Positions 6,833-13,473 of a stretch of 21,838 nt of DNA are shown one piece after another. Position numbers and translations under genes: made by a program. The first letter of the stretch is position 1; every line of letters begins with the position of its first letter. Below the pieces are notes generated by a model. The model was not told the DNA's origin and searched no databases. It worked only from the letters and a program-made list of their open reading frames with translations. Source of the stretch: CAVPPA01 sp050730755 (GTDB lineage: Bacteria > Patescibacteriota > Saccharimonadia > Saccharimonadales > UBA4665); the NCBI GenBank assembly GCA_050730755.1, contig JBOHNR010000006.1:1-21838 (forward strand). Direction: 5' to 3'.

Positions 6833-9295
6833 GTGCAACGTTATAACCCAAAAGTAATTGAACCAAAGTGGCAGGCGAAGTGGGCTGAAAATAAAATCTA
6901 CGAAGCGCCCGATAGTTTGCCTAAACCTAAGCTTTACATTTTGGAATATTTTCCTTATCCCAGCGGAGCTGCCATGCATGTTGGTCATGTCCGGAACTAT
7001 ACAATTGGCGATGTTCTAGCCCGATTTGCTCGCATGCAGGGCTATAACGTACTGCACCCAATGGGTTGGGATTCCTTCGGTCTACCAGCCGAGAATTATG
7101 CTCTCAAGACCGGCATTAGCCCTAAAGAGGCAATCCAGCAAAATACGGATCGTTTCAAAAAACAATTGATGCAAATGGGATTTGGCTATGATTGGTCCCG
7201 CGAATTTGCCAGTTCTGACCCTGATTACTACAAGTGGACGCAATGGTTCTTTTTATTGCTTTATAAGCGCGGTTTGGCTTACCGAAAAGAAAGTTTGCAG
7301 TGGTGGTGCCCTTTTGATAAAACGGTTTTGGCCAACGAACAAGTCGAAAATGGTAAATGTTGGCGTTGCGGCAGCGAGGTCGAAAAGAAATCGCTGAAAC
7401 AATGGTTTTTCAAAATTACTGAATATGCCGATCGATTAGAAAAAGACCTAGATGAGGTTGATTGGCCTGAGTCGGTTAAAACAATGCAACGCAATTGGAT
7501 TGGCCGAAGTAATGGTGTCGAAATTGACTTTGAAGTTGAAAATAGCAGCCAAAAAATTAAGGTCTTCACGACTCGCCCAGACACAATCTATGGCACAACG
7601 TTTTTAGTACTAGCGCCCGAATACCCTGACGTTCATAGTCTGACTCACCCTGAACACCGCAGTCAGGTAGGTGATTATATAAAAGAAGTCCAAAGTAAGA
7701 GCGATATTGAGCGGCAAGAAACTAATCGAACAAAAACCGGCGTCTTTACGGGTAGCTATGCGCTTAGTCCGATTAACGGCGATAAGATTCCGATCTGGAT
7801 TGCTGATTATGTTTTGTATGGTTATGGTACTGGTGCAATCATGGCTGTCCCAGCCCATGACGAGCGCGACTATGAATTCGCCCATGAATTTCATTTGCCA
7901 ATTAAGCCAGTTATAATGCCGCTTGCATCAGATTCTGATATTGATACTAAAAAAGCTGAGGCAGTTTATATGGGTGAAGGTATTTTGATCAATTCTGATC
8001 TTTATAACAAGTTGCCCAGCGTTGAAGCCCGCCAAAAAATTTTAAGTGATTTAGTTGCCAAAAACTTTGCACGAAAGCAGGTGCACTACAAACTCCGAGA
8101 TTGGCTGATATCTCGCCAACGTTATTGGGGGGCACCCATTCCAATCATTTATTGCGAGAAGTGTGGTATTCAGGCGGTACCAGAAGATAAGTTACCCGTT
8201 TTACTACCGGATCTTAAAAGCTTTGAGCCATGCGACGACGGCCATAGTCCTTTGGTAAAAGTTAAGGAATTTGTGAACACGACATGCCCGAAGTGCAATG
8301 GTCAAGCACAGCGTGAAACCGATACAATGGACGGTTTTGCTTGCTCTAGTTGGTATTTTTTGCGCTTTGCCGACCCACACAACCAAACCAAAGCCTTTGA
8401 TGAAGGAAAGATTAAATACTGGTTGCCGGTTGACGATTATATCGGCGGCGCTGAACACGCCGTTATGCATTTGTTATATGCCCGAATGTGGACAAAGGTT
8501 ATGAAAGACGCCGGTCTGATTAATTTCAATGAACCATTTAAGACTTTGCGTACCCAAGGAATGATCCTTGCACCAGACGGACAAAAAATGAGCAAAAGTA
8601 AAAACAATACCATTGAGCCAGACGGGATTATCGACCAGGGCTATGGAGCAGATGCCATTAGAATCATGGAGCTTTTTATTGGTCCGTATAATCAGTCGGC
8701 TAGCTGGAGTGTGGAAGGTATGGGCGGTTCCTACCGCTTTTTGCAGCGGATCTGGACGCTAACCCAAGATATTGTGGCCTCTAACGGCAAAGACCATGGT
8801 GACGCTACCGAACTAAAGCGCATCACCTATCGTACCGTTAAAAAAGTGACCCAAGATTTAGAAACTTTAAGCTTTAACACTGCCATCGCTTCAATGATGG
8901 AGGCTGTTAATAGTTTTTATTTACAAAGAAATAGGACTTTACTTTCAGACATGCCTGAAACATGGCATTGGGCAATAAAAACCCTCCTTCAATTGCTATC
9001 CCCTTTCGCGCCACATATTGCCGAAGAATTATGGAGTCAACTTGGTCAAGAAAGCTCGATACATGTTTCAGCTTGGCCAACTTACGAAGAGCAAGCTTTA
9101 CAGGAAGATACCATTACTATCGTGGCTCAAGTTAACGGTAAAGTTAGAACCCAATTAACTGTGGTGCGGGAAGCGGGTAAAAAAGATATTATAGCCAGGA
9201 TGGTCGTTAATGAGCGTCTTAAACCTTATCTTGAAGGCAAAAAAATAAAGAAAACTATATATGTTCCTGGCAGATTAGTCAATTTCGTTGTATAG
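6833..9295 (+). CDS. leuS: Leucyl-tRNA synthetase
   Basis: A class Ia synthetase of 820 residues, the normal bacterial length, that charges tRNA-Leu; one such tRNA is encoded at 1939. The ATP-binding HIGH motif appears as HVGH (residues 49-52) after EYFPYPSGAAM, and KMSKS is at 585-589. Cysteine pairs CPFD...CWRC and CEKC...CPKC suggest zinc-binding knobs. The editing (CP1) domain is present, with TTRPDTIYGTTF and AVPAHDERDYEFA. The C-terminal domain ends with a VNGKVR segment typical of LeuS. The start is GTG, with AAGGA upstream at about 6818; no in-frame ATG is nearby, and the Met-Gln-Arg-Tyr-Asn-Pro opening fits the family. Confidence 0.97.
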   Translation: MQRYNPKVIEPKWQAKWAENKIYEAPDSLPKPKLYILEYFPYPSGAAMHVGHVRNYTIGDVLARFARMQGYNVLHPMGWDSFGLPAENYALKTGISPKEAIQQNTDRFKKQLMQMGFGYDWSREFASSDPDYYKWTQWFFLLLYKRGLAYRKESLQWWCPFDKTVLANEQVENGKCWRCGSEVEKKSLKQWFFKITEYADRLEKDLDEVDWPESVKTMQRNWIGRSNGVEIDFEVENSSQKIKVFTTRPDTIYGTTFLVLAPEYPDVHSLTHPEHRSQVGDYIKEVQSKSDIERQETNRTKTGVFTGSYALSPINGDKIPIWIADYVLYGYGTGAIMAVPAHDERDYEFAHEFHLPIKPVIMPLASDSDIDTKKAEAVYMGEGILINSDLYNKLPSVEARQKILSDLVAKNFARKQVHYKLRDWLISRQRYWGAPIPIIYCEKCGIQAVPEDKLPVLLPDLKSFEPCDDGHSPLVKVKEFVNTTCPKCNGQAQRETDTMDGFACSSWYFLRFADPHNQTKAFDEGKIKYWLPVDDYIGGAEHAVMHLLYARMWTKVMKDAGLINFNEPFKTLRTQGMILAPDGQKMSKSKNNTIEPDGIIDQGYGADAIRIMELFIGPYNQSASWSVEGMGGSYRFLQRIWTLTQDIVASNGKDHGDATELKRITYRTVKKVTQDLETLSFNTAIASMMEAVNSFYLQRNRTLLSDMPETWHWAIKTLLQLLSPFAPHIAEELWSQLGQESSIHVSAWPTYEEQALQEDTITIVAQVNGKVRTQLTVVREAGKKDIIARMVVNERLKPYLEGKKIKKTIYVPGRLVNFVV

Positions 9296-9306
9296 ACGAT
9301 AATTGT

Positions 9307-9335
9307 TTGAGTTTTTATCCATTTTTCGCTATAGT
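9307..9335 (+). promoter_or_regulatory. Promoter of rpmF
   Basis: TTGAGT (9307-9312), a 17-base spacer, then TATAGT (9330-9335): each box matches four or five of six consensus positions at ideal spacing. Predicted start is about 9342, giving a leader of about 42 bases. Confidence 0.6.
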
Positions 9336-9383
9336 ATTTCATTAGTAACTAAGCTAACGTCTCGCTGAAGGAGTGCTGTCTTA

Positions 9384-9527
9384 ATGGGTAAGCCGAAAAA
9401 ACGTACCAGTCCACGTAAGACGGGCACACGGCGTAGCCACCTTGTACTGAAGCTGGCTCGTAGGGTAAATGCCAAATCACCAGTGAAGGTTTTTACAACT
9501 ATAAGAGAGTCGGCAAAAAAAGCCTGA
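9384..9527 (+). CDS. rpmF: 50S ribosomal protein L32
   Basis: A 47-residue, very basic protein whose opening MGKPKKRTSPRKTGTRRSH matches bacterial L32 (usually M-x-VPK-x-KTS-x-x-R...RR-x-H). It is a structural protein of the large ribosomal subunit. This version lacks the zinc cysteines found in some L32 proteins and has an unusual C-terminal half (VLKLARRVNAKSPVKVFTT). The Shine-Dalgarno AAGGAG at 9368-9373 lies 10 bases before the ATG. It has its own promoter and sits between leuS and nusB. Confidence 0.88.
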   Translation: MGKPKKRTSPRKTGTRRSHLVLKLARRVNAKSPVKVFTTIRESAKKA

Positions 9528-9546
9528 CTATCAAATCAAAAAAAGT

Positions 9547-9552
9547 TATAAT
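9547..9552 (+). promoter_or_regulatory. -10 box of the nusB-rnc operon
   Basis: TATAAT after an A-rich run, 44 bases before the nusB ATG. No clear -35. It may drive nusB, the Nudix gene, rnc and rpsP, whose coding regions overlap or nearly abut. Confidence 0.45.
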
Positions 9553-9596
9553 TTACTTAAATCTGACACCAGAAAACGGAACAACTTAACAACTTT

Positions 9597-10115
9597 ATGG
9601 CATCCAATCGTCATCTTGGCCGCATCATTGTTCTACAAACACTGTATGAGCAAGATTTTCGCCGCGACGCGGGGGACAAAACATTTTCAACAGACGAGAT
9701 TTTGTCGCGGAATATTAAGCGCTACCAGACGATGGTAGACGATACGGACTTTATCAGGCGTTTAGTCAAAGGAGTCAGCAACTCGGAGAATGAACTCGAT
9801 TTGCTTCTTCAGCCAATAGCGCCCGAATGGCCAATCGACCAAATTGCCCGTATGGACCGTGTAGTCCTACACATCGGGCTATACGAACTGAAAAATGACG
9901 CTGATGTCCCTCCCAAAGTAGTCATTAATGAAGCTGTTGAGTTAGCCAAAGCCTTTGGTGGAGATAACTCTTCAAGATTTGTTAACGGCGTACTAGGAAC
10001 TTTTTATCGCCAACAACAAAACGGTCAGCCAAAAAAACGACGCTCACCTGCCAAACAAAAAACAACTAAAGTAAAAAAGATTAAGAAAAAGGTAAGTAAA
10101 GAATCAAGTAAGTGA
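9597..10115 (+). CDS. nusB: Transcription antitermination factor NusB
   Basis: NusB binds boxA RNA with S10 and supports antitermination on rRNA operons. The family features are the N-terminal RHLGRIIVLQTLYEQDF, then PEWPIDQIARMDRVVLHIGLYEL and VVINEAVELAKAFGGDNSSRFVNGVLG (about residues 80-135), all in order. The all-helical core ends near residue 140. The remaining 30 or so residues are a Lys/Arg-rich tail (KKRRSPAKQ, KVKKIKKKVSK) not found in typical NusB of 130-140 residues; it may bind nucleic acid. The stop overlaps the GTG start of the next gene by 4 bases. Confidence 0.95.
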   Translation: MASNRHLGRIIVLQTLYEQDFRRDAGDKTFSTDEILSRNIKRYQTMVDDTDFIRRLVKGVSNSENELDLLLQPIAPEWPIDQIARMDRVVLHIGLYELKNDADVPPKVVINEAVELAKAFGGDNSSRFVNGVLGTFYRQQQNGQPKKRRSPAKQKTTKVKKIKKKVSKESSK

Positions 10116-10612
10116 AACGCCCTCAGCTTAAAGGATTTCGTAATTTAGTTAACCGGCGCCACCCGGCAATTGATGAAGTTGTCCGAGAAACGACGTCTGG
10201 CGGTGTAATCTTCCGACGTAACCCTAATAATAAGCAACTTGAAATTCTATTGATGCAAGATTCTAAAAACAGATGGACTATTCCAAAAGGTCACGTTGAG
10301 CCAGATGAAGATCCTAAGGTAACAGCTCAAAGAGAAATTATTGAAGAAACCGGCCTTCAAGACATGAAGGTTTACGATTGGCTAGGTAAGGTTAATTTTC
10401 GTTACCGCCGGACCCACACATTAGTACTCATGACCATGCATATCTATCTAGTTCACGGCTTAGGTAGTACCGACAAGCTAAACCCAGAAGATTGGCTAAA
10501 CGAAGTTAAATGGCTGCCGGTAAATGAGGCAATTGATAAGATTTCCTACGAAGATATTGGTAAATTAATACTCATAGGTATGAAAAAGATACGTGATGCA
10601 GGACTTTTCTAA
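10112..10612 (+). CDS. Nudix hydrolase
   Basis: A 166-residue protein with a perfect Nudix box (G-x5-E-x7-RE-U-x-EE-x-G-U) at residues 60-82: Gly60, Glu66, Arg74-Glu75, Glu78-Glu79, Gly81. Nudix enzymes cleave nucleoside diphosphates linked to another moiety, using a divalent metal bound by the box glutamates. The segment TSGGVIFRR and the WTIPKGHVE strand are typical. The preferred substrate cannot be told; diadenosine polyphosphates, oxidised nucleotides and capped RNA are all possible. The GTG start overlaps the nusB stop by 4 bases, and the 3' end overlaps rnc by 17 bases, so the gene is embedded in an RNA-processing operon. Confidence 0.92.
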   Translation: MKRPQLKGFRNLVNRRHPAIDEVVRETTSGGVIFRRNPNNKQLEILLMQDSKNRWTIPKGHVEPDEDPKVTAQREIIEETGLQDMKVYDWLGKVNFRYRRTHTLVLMTMHIYLVHGLGSTDKLNPEDWLNEVKWLPVNEAIDKISYEDIGKLILIGMKKIRDAGLF

Positions 10613-11333
10613 GGCATACTGGGACTTTGCTCGCGAGAAACTCAAAGTTGAGTTTAGTAACATTGATATTTTGATTACGGCTTTCACGCATCGTTCGTAT
10701 CTTAATGAACACCGGAGAACTACGCCTGAACATAATGAACGTTTAGAGTTTCTTGGCGACGCCGTCCTTGAGTTGGTTGTCACGGACTACTTATACGCTA
10801 ATTTTAGCGAGCCGGAAGGTATACTCACCAACTGGCGGAGTAGTTTAGTACGTACTGAGAGCATTAGCGCCGCAGCTAATCGGTACGGCTTTGAGCCGTT
10901 ACTTCGCTTATCTCGTGGCGAACGTCGTGGAGCCGAGAGAGCCCGAATGCAAATACTGGCTAACAGTTACGAGGCTGTAGTTGGTGCTTTGTACCTTGAT
11001 CAGGGCTATGAGGTAGCCAAGGGTTTTGTTTATGAAAGTTTACTCGTAACCTTCCATGAAATTCTTGCTTCCGGCACATGGTTAGACCCCAAATCAAAAC
11101 TCCAGGAGTTATCACAGAGCTTGGAGGGCCAAATGCCATCTTATAGAGTTATCTCTGAAGAGGGGCCTGATCATGATAAGGTTTTTACGATTGGCGTATT
11201 TATTAATGGTGAGTTGTGTGGAAAAGGAACCGGTCCGAGTAAACAAGCTGGCCAACAACAAGCAGCTGAGATAGCGTTGTCTCACTACAAATCAGGTAAA
11301 AGATTAATTGACAACAGAGGAACATCTCTGTAA
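10596..11333 (+). CDS. rnc: Ribonuclease III
   Basis: A 245-residue RNase III, which cuts double-stranded RNA such as rRNA precursors. The N-terminal catalytic domain has the signature NERLEFLGDAVLELV (metal-binding Glu and Asp) and LANSYEAVVGALYLDQ. In the latter the residue equivalent to E. coli Asp114 is Asn while the key Glu is kept; this change occurs in other active family members. The C-terminal double-stranded RNA-binding domain (about residues 165-235) starts at DPKSKLQE and ends GKGTGPSKQAGQQQAAEIAL. An in-frame GTG sits directly upstream at 10593; the ATG is preferred. The gene overlaps the end of the Nudix gene. Confidence 0.96.
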   Translation: MQDFSKAYWDFAREKLKVEFSNIDILITAFTHRSYLNEHRRTTPEHNERLEFLGDAVLELVVTDYLYANFSEPEGILTNWRSSLVRTESISAAANRYGFEPLLRLSRGERRGAERARMQILANSYEAVVGALYLDQGYEVAKGFVYESLLVTFHEILASGTWLDPKSKLQELSQSLEGQMPSYRVISEEGPDHDKVFTIGVFINGELCGKGTGPSKQAGQQQAAEIALSHYKSGKRLIDNRGTSL

Positions 11334-11394
11334 AATAGCAAAGACCAGCCAACTACTAAGGCTTAAGGCGAAAGAGAGAGTTTTTTTAAATAAC

Positions 11395-11964
11395 ATGCTA
11401 GCTATTCGTATGCAAAGAACTGGCAGAACTGGGCACGCCATGTTCAGGGTAATCGTGCAGGATTCACGTCGAACACCAACAAGTGGCAATGTCGTGGCCT
11501 TTCTTGGAAGTTACAATCCTCATACCAAAGCGATATCTTTAGATAAAGAGAAAGCTATCTCATACCTTAAGCACGGTGCTCAACCATCCGAACGCATAGC
11601 TCTCTTACTGCGAGGCGAGGGCGTCAAACTGCCGAAATGGGTTGTCATAAACCAAGATAAAAAAGGCAAAGTTCGTAACGAGTCTAAGCTTAATAAAGAT
11701 CAACCAAAGGTGGCGCCGGTTACTGAAACTCCAGCAGGCGAAAGCGAAACAGCTGAAGCACCTATTCAAGAAGTAGAAGAATCGCCTATTGTTGAATCTA
11801 TTGAAATATCTCCCAAGACGGCGGCAGAATCAGAGGTAGTCGAAATTCCTGAAGCAAATTCAGAAGCCCCACCTTCAGAGCCATCTGAGCCAGCCGCCAA
11901 AACAAAAACGGAACCCGCAATTGACAATTTACCTGACGAAACTTCGGAAGCCGAAACAGTCTAG
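11395..11964 (+). CDS. rpsP: 30S ribosomal protein S16 with long acidic tail
   Basis: The first 85 or so residues are S16, a structural protein of the small subunit: MLAIRMQRTGRTGHAMFRVI, then DSRRTPTSG, FLGSYNP and GAQPSERIALLLRGEGVKLP. The frame is open further upstream from a TTG at 11308 inside rnc, but S16 proteins begin as this ATG does. No good Shine-Dalgarno precedes it. The protein is 189 residues against the usual 80-100; the last 100 or so are low-complexity Glu/Pro/Ala/Ser (for example EAPPSEPSEPAAKTK) and probably disordered. It follows rnc by 61 bases, and in many bacteria rpsP starts an operon with khpA and trmD, as here. Confidence 0.95.
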   Translation: MLAIRMQRTGRTGHAMFRVIVQDSRRTPTSGNVVAFLGSYNPHTKAISLDKEKAISYLKHGAQPSERIALLLRGEGVKLPKWVVINQDKKGKVRNESKLNKDQPKVAPVTETPAGESETAEAPIQEVEESPIVESIEISPKTAAESEVVEIPEANSEAPPSEPSEPAAKTKTEPAIDNLPDETSEAETV

Positions 11965-12004
11965 GTACTAAAACAAGGAGATTACAGGATTTGTGATAAC
12001 CGTT

Positions 12005-12013
12005 TGTTATAAT
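12005..12013 (+). promoter_or_regulatory. Extended -10 promoter of khpA
   Basis: TGTTATAAT is a perfect extended -10 box. Predicted start is about 12020; a strong Shine-Dalgarno AGGAGG (12036-12041) then lies 8 bases before the khpA ATG. Confidence 0.65.
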
Positions 12014-12049
12014 AGTAGCTATACCGAATAAGGTGAGGAGGAATGACCG

Positions 12050-12556
12050 ATGAGTAGCATTGACCAACAATTTGTAGAATTTGTTATTAAATCCCTAGTT
12101 AGCAAGCCAGATGCCGTTAAAGTTGACCGTCGTATTGACGAAAAGGGTGTATTGCTTGAGTTAACAGTTGACCCGGAGGACCTAGGTCGTGTCATTGGTA
12201 AACGCGGCGCAACAGCCCAGTCGCTCCGGACTCTTCTTCGTGCTCTTGGTACAAAAAATGACGCTCGTTATAATTTGAAGATTATAGATAACGGGTTACC
12301 TTATTCGCGAGAGCCGCGTGATACTGATCGACCGACTACCGATATTAAGGATAACCAGCCTGATGAAGTGCCTGAAACGACTGAAGAAGCACCAACTGAT
12401 GATAACCATGAAGAAGTTCCCACCGACGGCGGGGGTATTGATCCGGACGATGACAATAATACGGAAAACGACACAGAGGACAATTCTGATGAAGGTTCTG
12501 ACCGCTTGGCCCAGACACGCCGTGAACTGGAAGAGCTTGACGACCTTGATGTTTAA
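12050..12556 (+). CDS. khpA: KH-domain RNA-binding protein with acidic tail
   Basis: The first 80 or so residues match the small KH protein KhpA (YlqC): VEFVIKSLVSKPDAVKV, LTVDPEDLGRVIGKRG and TAQSLRTLLRA, with the RNA-binding GKRG loop (GxxG). In other bacteria KhpA pairs with KhpB and binds many RNAs. A long tail (about residues 85-168) is extremely rich in Asp and Glu (for example DPDDDNNTENDTEDNSDEG), more than doubling the usual length of about 75-80. The start is fixed by AGGAGG 8 bases upstream; a nearby ATG at 12043 gives only four codons. Its position after rpsP is the family's normal context. Confidence 0.9.
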   Translation: MSSIDQQFVEFVIKSLVSKPDAVKVDRRIDEKGVLLELTVDPEDLGRVIGKRGATAQSLRTLLRALGTKNDARYNLKIIDNGLPYSREPRDTDRPTTDIKDNQPDEVPETTEEAPTDDNHEEVPTDGGGIDPDDDNNTENDTEDNSDEGSDRLAQTRRELEELDDLDV

Positions 12557-12576
12557 AATGACAGACTAATTCCTAC

Positions 12577-12605
12577 TTGCAGCCGATCAGTATATTGCTT
12601 ATAGT
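12577..12605 (+). promoter_or_regulatory. Possible promoter for the trmD leader RNA
   Basis: TTGCAG (12577-12582), a 17-base spacer and TATAGT (12600-12605). The -10 is good, the -35 keeps only the TTG. It lies inside the putative khpA terminator stem, so either use would interfere with the other. Transcription would start near 12612. Confidence 0.3.
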
Positions 12606-12635
12606 GGAATCTGGTCGTTAACTCGGCTATTTTTT
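12581..12635 (+). terminator. Terminator after khpA
   Basis: AGCCGA (12581-12586) pairs with TCGGCT (12623-12628), followed by ATTTTTT. TCAG (12587) can also pair with CTGG (12611), leaving a large loop and an 8-base bulge. A competing stem CGATCAG (12584-12590) with CTGGTCG (12611-12617) would break the terminator. Moderate quality. Confidence 0.5.
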
Positions 12636-12647
12636 ACATTTTTTAAA

Positions 12648-12740
12648 ACATTCAGCTCGCTGCGAGCCAAACCACTCCTTTAGATAGGGTGATTTGGGAG
12701 CTTTATATGTGAATGCGAGAATAACTTCTTGCGGTGGAAT
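12648..12740 (+). ncRNA. Structured RNA upstream of trmD (leader or small RNA)
   Basis: CATTCA (12649-12654) pairs with TGAATG (12710-12715) and encloses two hairpins. One is GCTCG-CTG-CGAGC (12655-12667). The other is a longer stem, CAAACCACTC (12668-12677) with GGGTGATTTG (12687-12696), broken by one C-A mismatch. This is a three-way junction, followed by a short linker with CTTGCGGTGG and then a strong terminator (12741-12775). It fits a riboswitch-like leader controlling trmD, or an independent RNA of roughly 130-165 bases. I recognise no known class. Confidence 0.4.
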
Positions 12741-12775
12741 AAACCTAGCCATTTTAAGCTAGGTTTTTCTTTTTG
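12741..12775 (+). terminator. Strong intrinsic terminator before trmD
   Basis: AAACCTAGC (12741-12749) and GCTAGGTTT (12758-12766) form a perfect 9-base-pair stem with an 8-base loop, followed by a T-rich run broken by one C and a later G. It ends about 40 bases upstream of the trmD ATG, so readthrough or another promoter is needed to express trmD. Confidence 0.85.
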
Positions 12776-12814
12776 GAGCGGTCTTAGGTTAAGGGTGTGC
12801 TAAACTTAATGGCG

Positions 12815-13468
12815 ATGAAAATCCAGATTATTAGTTTATTTCCTGAAGTCTTTAAGCCATATCTGGGCAGCAGTATGCTGTGGAAGGCTCAACAGCAGGG
12901 TATTGTCGATTATCACCTAATTGATTTGAGAGGATTTGGACTTGGCCAACGTCGCCAGGTTGATGATGCTCCCTACGGCGGCGGCGATGGCATGTTATTG
13001 AAGCCGGAACCGTTAGTATTAGCTATCGAAACAGCTAAAGCTAACTCGCCTGAGGCTAAGGTTATTTTACCAACGCCCCGGGGGAGGCTATATAAGCAAT
13101 CCGATGCCAAGCGCCTGGCATTAGAGGCTTGGGATTTGATTTTCGTTTGCCCGCACTATGAAGGTTACGATGAACGTATCACCAAATGGGTTGATGAGCA
13201 GTTTTGTATTGGCCGATATATCTTGACTGGCGGGGAATTACCGGCCCTTACTATTATTGACAGCGTTGTCCGTTTACTACCGGGAGTACTGGGCGGTGAA
13301 GCCAGTATTGACATTGAATCGTTCCAAGACGACGACCAAAAAATTGAATTCCCTCAATATACTCGGCCGGAGGATTTCCGTGGGTTGAAAGTTCCTGAAG
13401 TATTGCTCAAAGGTCACCATGCTGAAATTGACAAATGGCGCCAAGCAAAACAGCGACCAACTATCTGA
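12815..13468 (+). CDS. trmD: tRNA (guanine-N1)-methyltransferase TrmD
   Basis: TrmD uses S-adenosylmethionine to make m1G37 in tRNAs, preventing +1 frameshifts. The SPOUT-fold motifs are intact: MKIQIISLFPEVF at the N terminus, DDAPYGGGDGMLLKPEPL, LPTPRGRLYKQSDA, CPHYEGYDERI, the trefoil-knot SAM-site segment IGRYILTGGELPA, and the C-terminal YTRPEDFRG with KVPEVLLKGHHAEIDKWR. Length is about 217 residues, slightly under the usual 230-250. Upstream in-frame starts exist at 12797 (GTG) and 12809 (ATG); the ATG at 12815 matches family N termini best, though AAGGG at 12791-12795 would suit 12809 better. It converges with the next gene, 5 bases away. Confidence 0.93.
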   Translation: MKIQIISLFPEVFKPYLGSSMLWKAQQQGIVDYHLIDLRGFGLGQRRQVDDAPYGGGDGMLLKPEPLVLAIETAKANSPEAKVILPTPRGRLYKQSDAKRLALEAWDLIFVCPHYEGYDERITKWVDEQFCIGRYILTGGELPALTIIDSVVRLLPGVLGGEASIDIESFQDDDQKIEFPQYTRPEDFRGLKVPEVLLKGHHAEIDKWRQAKQRPTI

Positions 13469-13473
13469 GCTAT

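Noticed and set aside
11308..11394. N-terminal extension of rpsP from a TTG inside rnc
   Set aside because: S16 proteins begin at the MLAIRMQRTGR position (11395); the extension has no similarity to S16 and overlaps rnc.
11992..12030. Tiny frame GTG...TAA (12 codons) after AAGGAG between rpsP and khpA
   Set aside because: It runs straight through the khpA -10 box and predicted start site, with poor Shine-Dalgarno spacing; probably chance.
12043..12057. Four-codon frame ATG-ACC-GAT-GAG-TAG overlapping the khpA start
   Set aside because: The AGGAGG is only one base from this ATG, too close for initiation, and correctly spaced for khpA.
12301..12483. Minus-strand Ser/Val-rich frame inside khpA
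   Set aside because: It is the antisense of the repetitive Asp/Glu-rich tail; low-complexity codons create long open frames on the opposite strand.
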